Below, piece by piece: positions 1 through 10,370 of a stretch of 64,000 nucleotides of DNA. A program made the translations under genes and the position numbers. The DNA is from Rhyzopertha dominica (taxonomy: Eukaryota; Arthropoda; Insecta; Coleoptera; Bostrichidae), in the NCBI GenBank assembly GCA_025024175.1, contig QCXZ01000137.1, positions 70,990,680 through 71,054,679 of the forward strand, written 5' to 3'. The notes beneath the pieces were generated by a model. That model was not told the DNA's origin. It saw only the letters and a list, made by a program, of their open reading frames with translations, and searched no databases. Positions within the stretch are counted from its first letter, which is position 1; each line of letters opens with the position of its first letter.

Positions 1-1640
1 TTATTAAGTTTTGTAGTTAAGAAATTAAACTTCCCTAGTAGTTTCATTTTAAGATTCATAACGACATTAATTTTCATATTAAATAAAAAATTATAATAAG
101 ATTTTGCGTTTTAAATCTGAAGCTTTATCAGAAAACAGCATAATATACAGGGACATTCCACCATAATAAGCGTTAATTTACTAGCTTACTTATTTGAACA
201 ATTTTTTAATTTTGATAATAACAGTTAGATACTAATGTGTGGACGGCCTGTTTCACTTTATTGTACTCGTATATTAATCGATTATTTTCTTTGTTTATTT
301 CCAAAATTCAACTCTACATGNTGCGCTAGAGAACATTGTTTGAAGGAGGTTTGAAAGTGTTTCCCGCTCCAACTAGAAAGTGGCTCAGTATGAGATGCGC
401 GATTAACCAATAGCTTACGGCGTATGTATTTGCATCTAACCACCTATATCAGGTGGTATTACGAATTCGTTATGCTAATGCGTGCAAAGCTGCAGAGAGA
501 ATTGCCACTTTATGCACTTCTACCAAGTCCATCTGAAACAGACCAAAACTAAATCAACATAGACTAGCTTGAGTTTTACTATGCAAATTGCCCCACTGCT
601 CTACTCAAACGACGGCGGCAAAGTTACTTGAGTAGTCAGTTGCCACCTTCCTAGTCTCGAGCGGAAAATTGAACACGCCTAATTATTAATGCTCTCAAAT
701 GTATCATCCGGCGCGGCAGTTTGTCGGAGTGAGCGGGTAAGGGCTTTTAAAATTATACTGCAGTTTTTATTGTTCCGGAGCTGCACGGAGAACTGAATCT
801 TCCACCTTTTTAATAAGGCACTAATGCACGTGGAAATAATAAGATGCCTTCTGACGGGCGTGTCGAGTTTCCGAAGCAACACTCGCCTTGGCAAATGAGA
901 AAATGAAGCACTCACGTTTTTCATTTAGCTATATACTTCGCTTTATTGCCCGTGCAGGTGATGAACATTTTTGTTTTACCTACCCCGCTTCCTGTTACAC
1001 AAAACAGCTTTTATAATGTAGTTGCAGCTTAATTTGGCGGCAGCGCGCAAAGAGCTTGTAATACGCTTTTTAGTGTGCATGATAATACCGTGTTATTACA
1101 TGCACGACGGACGTTTGAAGTTCATACATCAAGTAGCAGTCTTTACCTGCTAGTAAATAGCGAGCTAACGTCCAAAATGGTGTCGAATATTAAAAAAGTG
1201 TATTACTACAGTCTGGTCAATCAGTCAGATTCTGCGATTCGAGGTTCGCCCTATTGTGGGTACGTCAAACTATAATAAAGCTATAATATTTTCGTACGAA
1301 CGTAAGGCAGTACCTCGTCGAGCTTAGCTTAAAGTATTGAATATTTAATTACCTGTAAAAGGCTGTTTGGATCATATGTGTGCTCCCTTTATTTCTGACT
1401 CATATCTGTCAAAAATTTATACCACCTATCTTTCACTCAAAATGTAGAACTTTAGTAAATTTAGGTTTAACATGATTTAAACGTGATTTGCCTTGAAGAA
1501 CATGGAATATCCAGTGTTTGCTAAAATTATATGCGTATGCGTAAAGTATATTTGTAGAAAATTTTAATTCCACAGGACTAGGAAAAAACGAGGACAATTT
1601 TGAAATATTTTAAAAACTAGCACTGCTCGGTACTACTTTG
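1..1640. other. Gene-free AT-rich stretch
   Basis: I see no coding region with family motifs here. The open frames at 679-924 and 1075-1275 are under 85 codons and look like chance frames. Part of it (about 350-900) is less AT-rich than the surroundings. A single N at 321 marks an unresolved base. Confidence 0.6.
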
Positions 1641-1644
1641 TAGC

Positions 1645-2350
1645 CAAATGTTGAGCGACCTCAGCAGGCCGCTGCTGATAGCATAAAACCCAATAAACTG
1701 TTGTAAGAGAGAGCAACCGGGGTTGGTTCCGGTGGCCGCTAGCACAGTCGGTGTGGGGTGTTAAAATACCCAGTAATATTTAAAAGATAAACGAAAAAAA
1801 GAGGCGCCACGTGATTTATAATATCTCCACCGAACGCAACACGAAGCATCAAATCACGAAAGATAGTTGCTTTACAAACTGGATCGGCTATTCAATGTGC
1901 TAAAACTAGTTAATGGCGCTATAAGTAAAACAAAAGATAACGGAAGCTCCACGTAACATATATTAAATTCAATAAATACAGAAATTAAATCACTATAAAT
2001 GCAACAAAAAAGAATTCTAATGCCCCCATATATGTACATATATCGGTTTCACAAACCAAGAACAGTATTTATGTATATCTATATATGTCAAACGAAACGC
2101 GTTACGAATAATGAAACGAGATAATTAAGTAATGAAGGAAAAATAATGTAATACTTTAATATCAAACACCGAGGTAAGGAAACTTTGTATCAATAAATTC
2201 AATTTAGCTACGTAAAAATAAGGACCAATCGCACGTAACAGCAGTATTAAAATATAACGTATCTATAGCTAGACTTGGTTGTTTAGTTCACGACGAGTAC
2301 GTTTCGTGAGGGTGGCGCAAGGTCCGAAACCAAATCAAGTAAGTACCACG
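1645..2350 (+). repeat. Possible degenerate repeat copy A (related to 12060-12600)
   Basis: This stretch shares landmarks in the same order with 12060-12600: an A-rich run followed by GGCGCCACG (about 1790-1812), a later 'aatgccc' block (about 2018), and a 'cgtgag...ggcgc' block (about 2305-2320) ending in a splice-donor-like AA/GTAAGTAC near 2337. The similarity is patchy, so relatedness is inferred. It could be a decayed LTR or the 5' region of a retroelement. No coding sequence is visible. Confidence 0.3.
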
Positions 2351-2507
2351 AATGCCGCCGCTACCAGGTGCAGTTAAGATGTTCTGTGATGCAGTCTCGG
2401 AAACAGGAACTTCCCAATCGAGCTGTGCATAGGAAATTTACTAACTGGCACTGGAGAATGTTCACGTCCGTACTGGAATACGTGAAACGACGTAGGTAGT
2501 TGAATAT

Positions 2508-2566
2508 TGACGTAAATACGTCGGTACTTGAACCTGGATGTAAATACGTCGGTATTTGAAGCCCTA
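2508..2566 (+). repeat. Short tandem duplication, unit about 30 bp
   Basis: Two adjacent units both contain GTAAATACGTCGGTA followed by CTTGAA or TTTGAA. Only two copies exist, with a few differences. This is a simple local duplication. Confidence 0.6.
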
Positions 2567-3780
2567 CTAGCGTGTAAATAATGCACTCGTTGCACCGAAG
2601 CGCACAACCTTTTGAACTTACCTCGTAAAGAGGGCAACGCCGCGTTAGACGAATACGGCTGGTTAGTCGAGTTATGAGCAGATTTTCAAATCCACAATTG
2701 AGCAAAATTTCATTCAACAAAATCCAACTACTATAACTACAGAAGTACTCCAAACTTGAATGGAAAAATAGAAGCACTTGCAATCCCTAAATCGGCTTTA
2801 CCAAGTCAGCTTCACTAGATCTGCCCATAAACTGCCGAAATCGGCGTACGACTAAGCGATAAGCGAATGCAAAAAAAGAGCCAAGGTAGGCGAAAGAAGA
2901 CCGCAAAAACAGACGCCGAAGCCAATATCATGAAATTGAATCCTAAGGAATAAAATAACCGTAACAAAACTTTAACGCCACTTGGAAACACTTCATAGTA
3001 AATACAAGAATGAGAGTTCCAAATTAAAATCTGATGAAAAGCAAAATGTACTTAAAAAGCATTGTTTGTAATTGGAAAATGTGTTACTTTGTAAAAATAC
3101 TTTACATCAGATGATGAATTTGCTAATAATTCACTGTTTGAGTTTTGGACTGGTCTTGATGACGATCTTTTTATATTGCAGGTAAGAGCTTTTCGCGTAC
3201 ATTTGTAGTACCCAATATGCTTGCTATCTTGGCGAAACTGGACCCATTACGTCCATAGCCTTCAATATTTTATTTCAATATTTTTTTATGGTTAGTGGAG
3301 GCTGAGACCATCGCATTCATAGAAATATACATTACACGAAAGGTGAAATTTCCGCGATATTTCTAATGCCCACGAAAAATCATTCTAATGGTAAAGCGCG
3401 CATCAGGGGCATAAAATCGGTTTCAAAATCTTTATCCTTGCGTTTGATCACTGTGATACTGCGTTAATACAGATATGTAAATGTCACGATTATAATTCTA
3501 TGGACTCTTTTAGTCTAGGCATTCTAGCCAAAAAATTGGGGTAACTGCAATTTGCCTTATCACAATTTTTTTCTGAGCGCATTGGTTTTGATGTAGTAAT
3601 GAGGTGTGAAAGGTATCCGTCGTTATCAGCGGGGCAACGTTAGGGTACTCAAGGTTTAAAGGTAAAAAAAACGGGTTTAATGCAATATCTGGTTTCCTGT
3701 TCATCGGATAATAACATTGTAAAAAATTTGACCCCCTGAAAAAATCCTGAATACGCCGCTGCATTCAAAATAANAATATC
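2567..3780. other. Gene-free stretch
   Basis: No recognisable coding region or element ends. A good donor-like site, CAG/GTAAGAG, lies at about 3178-3187, but no partner exon could be assigned. A single N is at 3773. Confidence 0.5.
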
Positions 3781-3798
3781 TATAAAAAATAACTTCAC

Positions 3799-3898
3799 AT
3801 GCAAGAATTACAGTGTGATTAGTTCTCCACAGAGACGAGTGGATGATGTCGTATTGCCACTAGATGGCATGGTGTCATCCACACTGTAATTCTCGCAT
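3799..3898 (+). repeat. Nested inverted repeat (foldback hairpin)
   Basis: The outer arms 3799-3816 and 3881-3898 are inverted copies of 18 bp with one mismatch. Inside them GTGGATGA (3839-3846) pairs with TCATCCAC (3875-3882), and TGCCA (3855-3859) pairs with TGGCA (3865-3869). The whole 100 nt can fold as a stepped hairpin. It ends about 70 bp before the hammerhead ribozyme, so both probably belong to one retroelement end, although that link is inferred. Confidence 0.75.
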
Positions 3899-3966
3899 AC
3901 ACATCGCCTACCTTGGTGTATATAAGGGAAGCCAGATCTATGCAGTGTTGTCTGCGTTGGGACTAT

Positions 3967-4012
3967 AGCTGTGCTGAGGAGGCTTTATAAGCCGAAACAG
4001 TTGTCCACAGCT
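3967..4012 (+). ncRNA. Type I hammerhead ribozyme (Penelope/retrozyme type)
   Basis: All parts of a hammerhead core are present in order. Stem I is AGCTGTG (3967-3973) pairing perfectly with CACAGCT (4006-4012). The core box is CTGAGGA (3974-3980), matching CUGANGA. Stem II is GGCTT-TAT-AAGCC (3981-3993), 5 bp with a 3-nt loop. GAA follows at 3994-3996. A very short stem III (A3997-C3998 with G4003-T4004) leads to the cleavage base C4005 in a GTC context. The tiny stem III is typical of minimal hammerheads in the terminal repeats of Penelope-like elements and metazoan retrozymes. The RNA should self-cleave after 4005. No Penelope coding region lies next to it, so it may be a solo terminal repeat or a non-autonomous copy. 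Activity cannot be seen from sequence. Confidence 0.85.
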
Positions 4013-4323
4013 TTTTGATGCAGGCGACATGGCATTGACGTAATTTTGTTATTAATATCTTTATAGCTTTTTTTATATCTACATACCCAAACGAGGTATT
4101 ATTAAGAGCTGAAGAAATGTTACATTATTTAAAAGTTGGATATAGCTTTAAAACAAAAGACGATACTAAAATAGCGATGGAACAGCTCAACTCATAACAA
4201 AAAGGTAATACAGTAATGCCGAAACCGCAACCCTCTACTATTAATAGTTACCGAGATACTCTACAATTACAACGAAAATGGTACATCCATACACCTAAAT
4301 ATGTGTTAATTTTTTAAGTTCCA
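4013..4323 (+). other. Gene-free stretch between ribozyme and LINE
   Basis: AT-rich sequence with no recognisable frame. It may be the rest of the hammerhead-bearing repeat or the decayed 5' part of the LINE that follows. Neither boundary is marked by a visible target duplication. Confidence 0.4.
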
Positions 4324-5985
4324 TTGAAAAACTGCAAAATTTTTTTAACAGAGGAAAAACAAATCTTGGAAAGATGGAGAGGATATTCTGCAGATTTATT
4401 GAACGGGGGGAACGTGGGAATAAATGAACAGAATAACTACACACAGCACTACATAAATCCAGACGAGGAAGATCTTCCAGGCAACGAGGAAGTTGAAATA
4501 ATAATAAAACAACGTAAGAACAACAAAAGTCCGGGCAAAGGCGGCATAACAGCAGAAATGTTCAAATATGGAGAAAGAACGCTCATGGAAAAAATGACCA
4601 CACTAATTAAAAAAGTATGGCTACAANAAAGANTGCCGATTGAATGGACAAAAGCACTGTTATGCTCAATATTTAAAAAGGGAGATAAATTACTTTGTTA
4701 TAATTAAAGAGGCATAGCACTACTAAATGTAGCCTACAAAATATTTACAATGGTAATAAAAAATAGACTAACAATACAAATGAACGAAATAGTGGGCGAG
4801 TATCAATGTGGCTTTCGCAAAGGAAGGGGAGTAGTAGATCAAATTTTTGTCTTAAAAGAAATACAGGTAGAAAGCTGTGAGCTCCAGAAGAAGACTTACA
4901 TTTTATCGACTTTAAGCAGGCATATGATCGAGTTAAGAGAGATATGATGTATAAAGCTCTAAAGAGAGTTGGGCGTTCAGCCGAAACTAATACAGATGAT
5001 AAAGTTAACCCTCCAACACACAGAAAATAGAGTAAGAATAAAAGGACAGAACTCGGGCAAATTTCAAGTACAACAAGGACTGCGCCAAGGAGACCCAATT
5101 TCTTCAATACTGTTTAATCTAGCATTAGAGTGGGTGATAAGAACATCAAATATTAATAAAGAGGGGCTCATATATCACAAAAAACATCAATGTCTGGAGT
5201 ACGCAGATGATGTAGTGCTACTAACGCGAAGTGTAAAGGAACTTAAGATAGATGTTCAAAGATAAGACTGGAAATTAATGAAAGAAAGACAAAATAAATG
5301 ACGTGGACTAAAAATGCGTTTTTAAGTGGACAAAAGTTATGGGCCAAAACGCGACGACATAGAGTTTTGAAGAGGTTGATAGCTTTAAGTATTTAGGAGT
5401 AACCCTCACCAGGACCCCATAAAACAAGGTGGAAATCTTGGCAAGAACACAAGCAGGAAACAAATGTGTAAACGCAATTAACAGAGTGTTAAGCAGTAAA
5501 GACATATCCAGAACTCTTAAACTACGTGTATATAAAACAATAGTGTTACCAATTGTACTGTTTGCTAGTGAATTGTGGACACTGAGAACAACCGAAGTGG
5601 AGATGCTTATGGTATGGAAACGAAAAATACTGAGAAAGATCTTTGGCGGTAAACAAGTTGATGGAATGCGGAGGAGAAGAACAAATATAGAACTCCGGGA
5701 ATTATACAGAGAACCAGGCATCGTACACAAAATAAAACTATGAAGATTGAGCTGGTTGGGACACGTGGTAAGGATGCCAGAAGGAAGATTGTCAAAAAAG
5801 ATAACTACAAATCAAACTGGAGGAAAAAGCAGAAGGGGTAGACCAAGGGAGCGATGGATGAATGAGGTGGAGATGGACCTAAAGCGAATGAACGTCACAG
5901 GATGGAGGAGGAGAGCAATGGAGATGAGGGAATATACAACCCTAATCCAATACTTGGGACTATTCTGCCTGTAGCGATATTCTAT
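4324..5985 (+). pseudogene. Non-LTR retrotransposon (LINE) reverse transcriptase, broken
   Basis: Pieces of one reverse transcriptase appear in order but in shifting frames with stops. 4324-4707 has the pre-fingers motif SPGKGG and FKKGDK. A GIALLNVAYKIFT block follows at about 4709-4750, interrupted by a stop. 4750-4947 has the fingers motif GEYQCGFRKGRG. 4969-5265 has the palm with QGLRQGDPIS and the catalytic YADD at 5200-5211. 5429-5974 carries the C-terminal part, including WLGHVVRMPE (about 5752-5781) and an arginine-rich tail. Such elements copy their RNA into the genome at a nicked target. The endonuclease is missing, so the copy is 5'-truncated. The C-terminal motif suggests an RTE-like or related clade, but I am unsure. 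N calls at 4627 and 4633 may hide real bases. Confidence 0.88.
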
Positions 5986-6290
5986 ATATATTTTGTCATT
6001 AGCTATTTTGTCGCTCAGTTATTTTGAGCGGACTATTCTGCAGCTGCGTGTCTTTGTTATGAGCTGTTCTGTTGGATCTATTTTGTCTCTACTATTTCGT
6101 CGTCAGACGACTTTGTCGTGAGCTACTTTCTCGTCCAGTTATTTTGTTGCAAGATGATTTTGTTGTGAGTTATTCTGTAGGGGGCTATTTTGTTTGGATT
6201 ACTTTGTCGCTGGGCGAATTTATCGTCAGCTGTCAGATCGTGGGCTATTTTGTTACTTTATTGTTGGGCAATGTTGCCGTGAACTGGATT
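5985..6290 (+). repeat. Degenerate 15-bp minisatellite behind the LINE
   Basis: About 18 imperfect units with a consensus near CTATTTTGTCGTGAG run without a break. Examples are the units starting near 5996, 6014, 6077, 6183 and 6243. The array starts right after the last LINE codons, so it may be part of that element's 3' untranslated region, or an array that grew from it. The 76-codon open frame across it (6072-6302) is a by-product of the repeat. Confidence 0.7.
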
Positions 6291-7704
6291 TGGACTGATT
6301 AACGTGGAACGTATGTTCTTATCTACCTTAGGCGAGATTTTAACTTTTTATTTATTATATTTCTAAAATACATTCCAACATCTCACATGTACCAATATCA
6401 ACATTATGTCATTACATCCTGTTATACAACGCGGAGTGTATAATGTTTTGCGTGTGTATTTGTCGTTACGCTTCGACAGGTCATCATTTTTACAATCACA
6501 ACGTTCCGTCCAAACACTCATCAGTTTTGAGTGACGGTTGTGCGAAACGATTTCGTATTACCACGCGGAAACACGGCATTTGTTTCGAAATGCGAAATCA
6601 CCCGTACACACCTGTCACAGAGCGCCAGGTGCGAATACGATATTGTAGCGTGAAAATAACGCATTTTCTTTCCGAATGGACGATCACCTGGGTGCTTTAA
6701 ATTTCAGGCTGCACTTCAGCGCGCTGACAGGCTGTGCTTCGGGCATCATGACTAATGCATGTATGCTAAGAACTTGATAAGGATGATCCCGAATTTATGC
6801 ACGCCTGCAGGGCCGGTTCGCATGCACGTACATGTGTATGTATTAGTGTTAATGCCGACATGATAAACTGCGTCTCCGGTGATGACACGTGTTGAAACAA
6901 TTCCTGCAACGTCGGCTGCAGCTGAATCGATACCGTGCGCCACCTGAAATACTTCGACCTGCCTTTTTGCGAAAAAATGCCGTCCAATTGTCCCATTGTA
7001 CGGCGTTTTATTGCCTTTTTCAATATTCCGGACTGGTACACGAAAGAATGCAGACTACCTAATAAAATGCACGGCCGGAACGGTACAAAGCCGATTTTTC
7101 AGACCAAACTCAATTCGGACATAAAGTAGAATTCTAATCAGGTTTGTGCATGTTTTTGTGCTTCTGCGAAAGTTCTTTTTATTTTGTTAGAGAACGTTTA
7201 ATCTCATACAAAACGTTTTCGAAATATCACTTGCCTTACAGTGTAAAATAGTTTTGTAGTACCTATGGATTTTTTTTTAGATTTTACATATTCAAACTTT
7301 ACTTTTATTGCTTTAGTTACTCTCCGCTCCAGGTAAATATACCTTTTCTTATAAAACCATCTGCAATGACAAAATAATAGTTGCTTGTTTGCTGCTGGTT
7401 CTTTTAATCTGACACTTTCACAACAATTTTACTTATAAATGTTAGTCTCGAATATTTCTCTCTTTTACAGATTACTCATCTTAGAAAAAAAACTTTAAAA
7501 CTTTTATTTCCTGAGATGTACAGTGACGGTCAACAAAAATTGACGATGTAAGTAGATTAAGACAAAGTTTTTAGGAACGAACACTTATATTTTTAGTATC
7601 GTTAATAGGAAAAGGGAAACGCAGCTTTCCATTTTAGAGTAAATTTATTGATACACCATGAGTGATAGACGATGGCGTTTAGTAAATGGTACCTGATATA
7701 CGTA
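6291..7704. other. Gene-free stretch with a GC-richer core
   Basis: No family motif was found in any frame. About 6440-7130 is clearly less AT-rich and looks like single-copy DNA; the remainder is AT-rich. Short open frames (for example 6443-6700 and 6766-7041) have no recognisable domain. A conserved non-coding element is possible but cannot be judged from one genome. Confidence 0.5.
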
Positions 7705-8039
7705 TACAGGGTCGCTACAAAGTATGGACCCAGCAGGATATTACAGGTTCTGTTCGACCGATTTTTCTGAAATTGTACATTGGCCTATGGGTAATTAAAA
7801 TGCATTTTTAACTTTCGTGGTAGCCCTTGTTTCCGAGATATGGGCGCAAGTTGCATTTTTTTAAATTGAAAAGGGGGTCAAAGGATATTTTTCCTGATTT
7901 CAAAAATGTACCACACTTGTACAATTTATTGCTTCTGAGTTGAGAAAAGTGTGATAACAAACTTAGCTTAAATGTCCTTTTACATGTGCAAGATAATTCC
8001 AAGTGTTTCGTACAACAGCGTGCTCTCACTCAGCATATT

Positions 8040-9600
8040 AGCAGAAGATCTGTTTAGAAATTTTGATAAAAGAAAAGTTTCATCCATACAAAATTCACTT
8101 ACTACAAGAACTGAGCGAAGATGATTTCGATGGTAGGATAGAATTTTGCGAAACTGCTACAAACATGATACAAGAAGATTAAATTAGATTATGTTTTCTG
8201 ATGAAGCGACTTTTTGGCTCAATGGTAATGTGAATAGACATAATTGCAGTTATTGCGCGGTCACAAATCCACATTGAACGGAACAAGTCCACAAACAACA
8301 CCCTCAGAAAGTGAACGTCTGGTGTGGTATTATCGGTAAGCACATTATTGGGCATTTTTTCATCTATGGAAATTTGAATGCAGTCAAGTATTTACAGTTC
8401 TTACGCGAACACATCACTCCAGAATGAAAAACTTAGAAAACTAGTGCGGGAATAATCAAGAAAAACTTACATTATCGCCACCTTCTTCCGTGGCTCATAA
8501 CAATGCGGTCACTCCGGTGGACAAACGAGGCGGTTTCACATACGCGCGGGAGATGCAAAAACAAAACATAAGTTACTCATCCGTTAAACTCAAACAGATA
8601 CAGTTAAGACTCACAGAGGGGTTTTCACCCCAGGTCCTCATCTTTGTCCTGTTTATGGCTTTATCCCTTAGATTACATCATTAGTCAATGGTGGTTATGA
8701 ATACCTTGTTAGTTTTCTCTCTTCAACAACTAGCTAGTGTCAACCTGAAATAGTAGAGGCTTCCCCGAACGCTCACCCCAAAGGCCTATAGGGTCGCATT
8801 CCAATAGCCCGGATCGGGGGCACCTAATAAGGCTACCCTCTCCACCAGAATTATGTCATTCGAGTAGCCCGCATTACCACCCGGAATGCAAGTCACCCAC
8901 TCGAAGGAACCACGGCTGTTAACCGGGCACTCTGCGCTAGGGGTTTAAAACTGCCCTAAGGCCCATCATGGTCAAAGACCTCGCTCTCTTAGAGCCAAAA
9001 ATCAAGAACATTTTTCTCTGTCAAAAATGACACATCAACACTCATTGCCTACTTTTGCATCTCCTCGCGACGCTGATATTACTCGCCAAAACAATTAATC
9101 GCACGGATACGCATTCGCTTCGATCTTAGTATTAATCTTATTAACGGCGATTCTAAACAGAGCAAGAAATTAATAAACGTACAAAAACACATTTTATTTT
9201 AATAAAAACGCAGATACAAAAAATAACATTTAACAAGAACTTATTCGCCCGTTCCCTAATCGCGAAAATGCTGCGTGTCCTTCTGAACAGATATGGTGCA
9301 CCGCCCCATTTTGCAGTCAACGTTCGTGGATATTTGAATGCGATATTTCCAGACAGATGGATTGGTAGCCGCGGAGCGATAGAGTGCCCAGCACGTTCCT
9401 CTGATCTGACACCGCTTGATTTTTCCTGCGGGGGTACCTGAAAAATCGTATTTATGCTGATCGGCCACATAATGCGGAAGATTTAAAAGGACGAGTCAGG
9501 GCAGGAATTCAGAACTTACCTCCAAATATGCTACAAAGAACATTAGAAAAATTTTATTTAAGTCTGCATTACTGCTAGGAAGTAAATGGGGAACATTTTG
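8040..9600 (+). pseudogene. DDE transposase (IS630/Tc1/mariner type), broken
   Basis: The catalytic half is visible in pieces. HPYKIHL occurs at 8081-8101. The first catalytic aspartate lies in FSDEATFWLNG at 8194-8226, with the D codon at 8200. After the insert, GAPPHF is at 9295-9312, and the terminal block DLTPLD is at 9403-9420 with an open C-terminal region to about 9600. In this family the protein cuts at the element's inverted ends and inserts at TA. Here the second aspartate, expected just before GAPPH, is disrupted by an extra base, stops occur at several points, and the N-terminal DNA-binding part is largely gone. The flanking long inverted repeats support the assignment. Confidence 0.8.
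8440..9250. repeat. GC-richer insert inside the transposase, family unknown
   Basis: Sequence unlike its surroundings interrupts the transposase frame. Its core (about 8760-9000) is GC-rich, with CCCGGATCGGGGG (about 8808-8820) and GGGGTTTTCACCCC (8618-8631) as self-complementary patches. It carries no coding motif. It resembles the structured 3' untranslated region of some LINEs in style only. No target duplication was found, so the exact limits are uncertain by tens of bases. Confidence 0.45.
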
Positions 9601-9885
9601 AGCATCTGCTGTAATGTAAATTTGAAAAAATACTGCATTTTTCACGGAATCATGTTTTTCTTTTTTACTTTTTGGGTACCCGATTCGCAATAAATTATTA
9701 CCAGTCAAGGAAAAATGGTAATACCTGGCTTCTTTGTCCATTTTAGCAGGCTCAATTATTGTATTTACACATTTCTCAACTCAGAAGTAATAAATTGTAC
9801 ATACAAGTGTGATACATTTTTGAAATCAGGAAAAAATATCCTCTTCAATGGTATGTCCTTTGACCCCCCTTCCCATTTAAAAAAA

Positions 9886-10370
9886 ATCAATTTATTTATT
9901 TCAGGATGTCACAGGTTACAGCTGACAAGCCAATAACCGTGACATCACAAAATTACAATAATAGAAATACAAAAATTGAAGAATTATACGCACATCGTAC
10001 ATAACATTGATTTAGAAAATCAGGTTTTGACATCTTCTAACAAAATTCGTATTATTGAAATTAAAAATAAATAATAACAAATTGCTGACAGATATGACAG
10101 AAAAAAAGCATTAAATAAGGTGTAGCAAAATGGTTAGTTTTAGAACACACGTGGATAAATTTTTAACATTATTTTTCAGCAAGGGGATAATTTTTTTTAA
10201 TTCTGTTCGTTTCGGGTACTCTCATAATTTGTCAGGCAATAGTGCACTGTTAAAAAGGCTCGGTTATTGTAGTTCAGTCGGGATATTTTATTGCGACCAG
10301 ATGGAGAAAGTTGGTCCTGTTCCTAGAAGGATCTGGCCGTTGCGGCTACTTTTGTGATTGGGGTACACGG
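9886..10370 (-). mobile_element. Possible LINE 3' end (minus strand)
   Basis: On the minus strand this stretch ends with CATCCTGAAATAAATAAAT, an A-rich tail typical of non-LTR elements, exactly where the right arm of the mariner-like element breaks off. Upstream of the tail there are decayed frames with no clear reverse transcriptase motif. The element identity rests mainly on the tail and the abrupt junction. Confidence 0.4.

Larger units (their letters stand above)
7707..9885 (+). mobile_element. Tc1/mariner-superfamily transposon, decayed and interrupted
   Basis: The left end is TA followed by CAGGGTCGCTACAAAG (7705-7722), the usual CAGGG start at a TA target. The stretch 7861-7950 recurs inverted at about 9745-9885, which shows long inverted ends. 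The outer 150 bp of the right arm is missing because a LINE-like tail (from about 9886) cuts it. Transposase remnants lie between on the plus strand. The element is non-functional: it has frameshifts, a large internal insert (about 8440-9250) and no complete right terminus. Confidence 0.75.
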
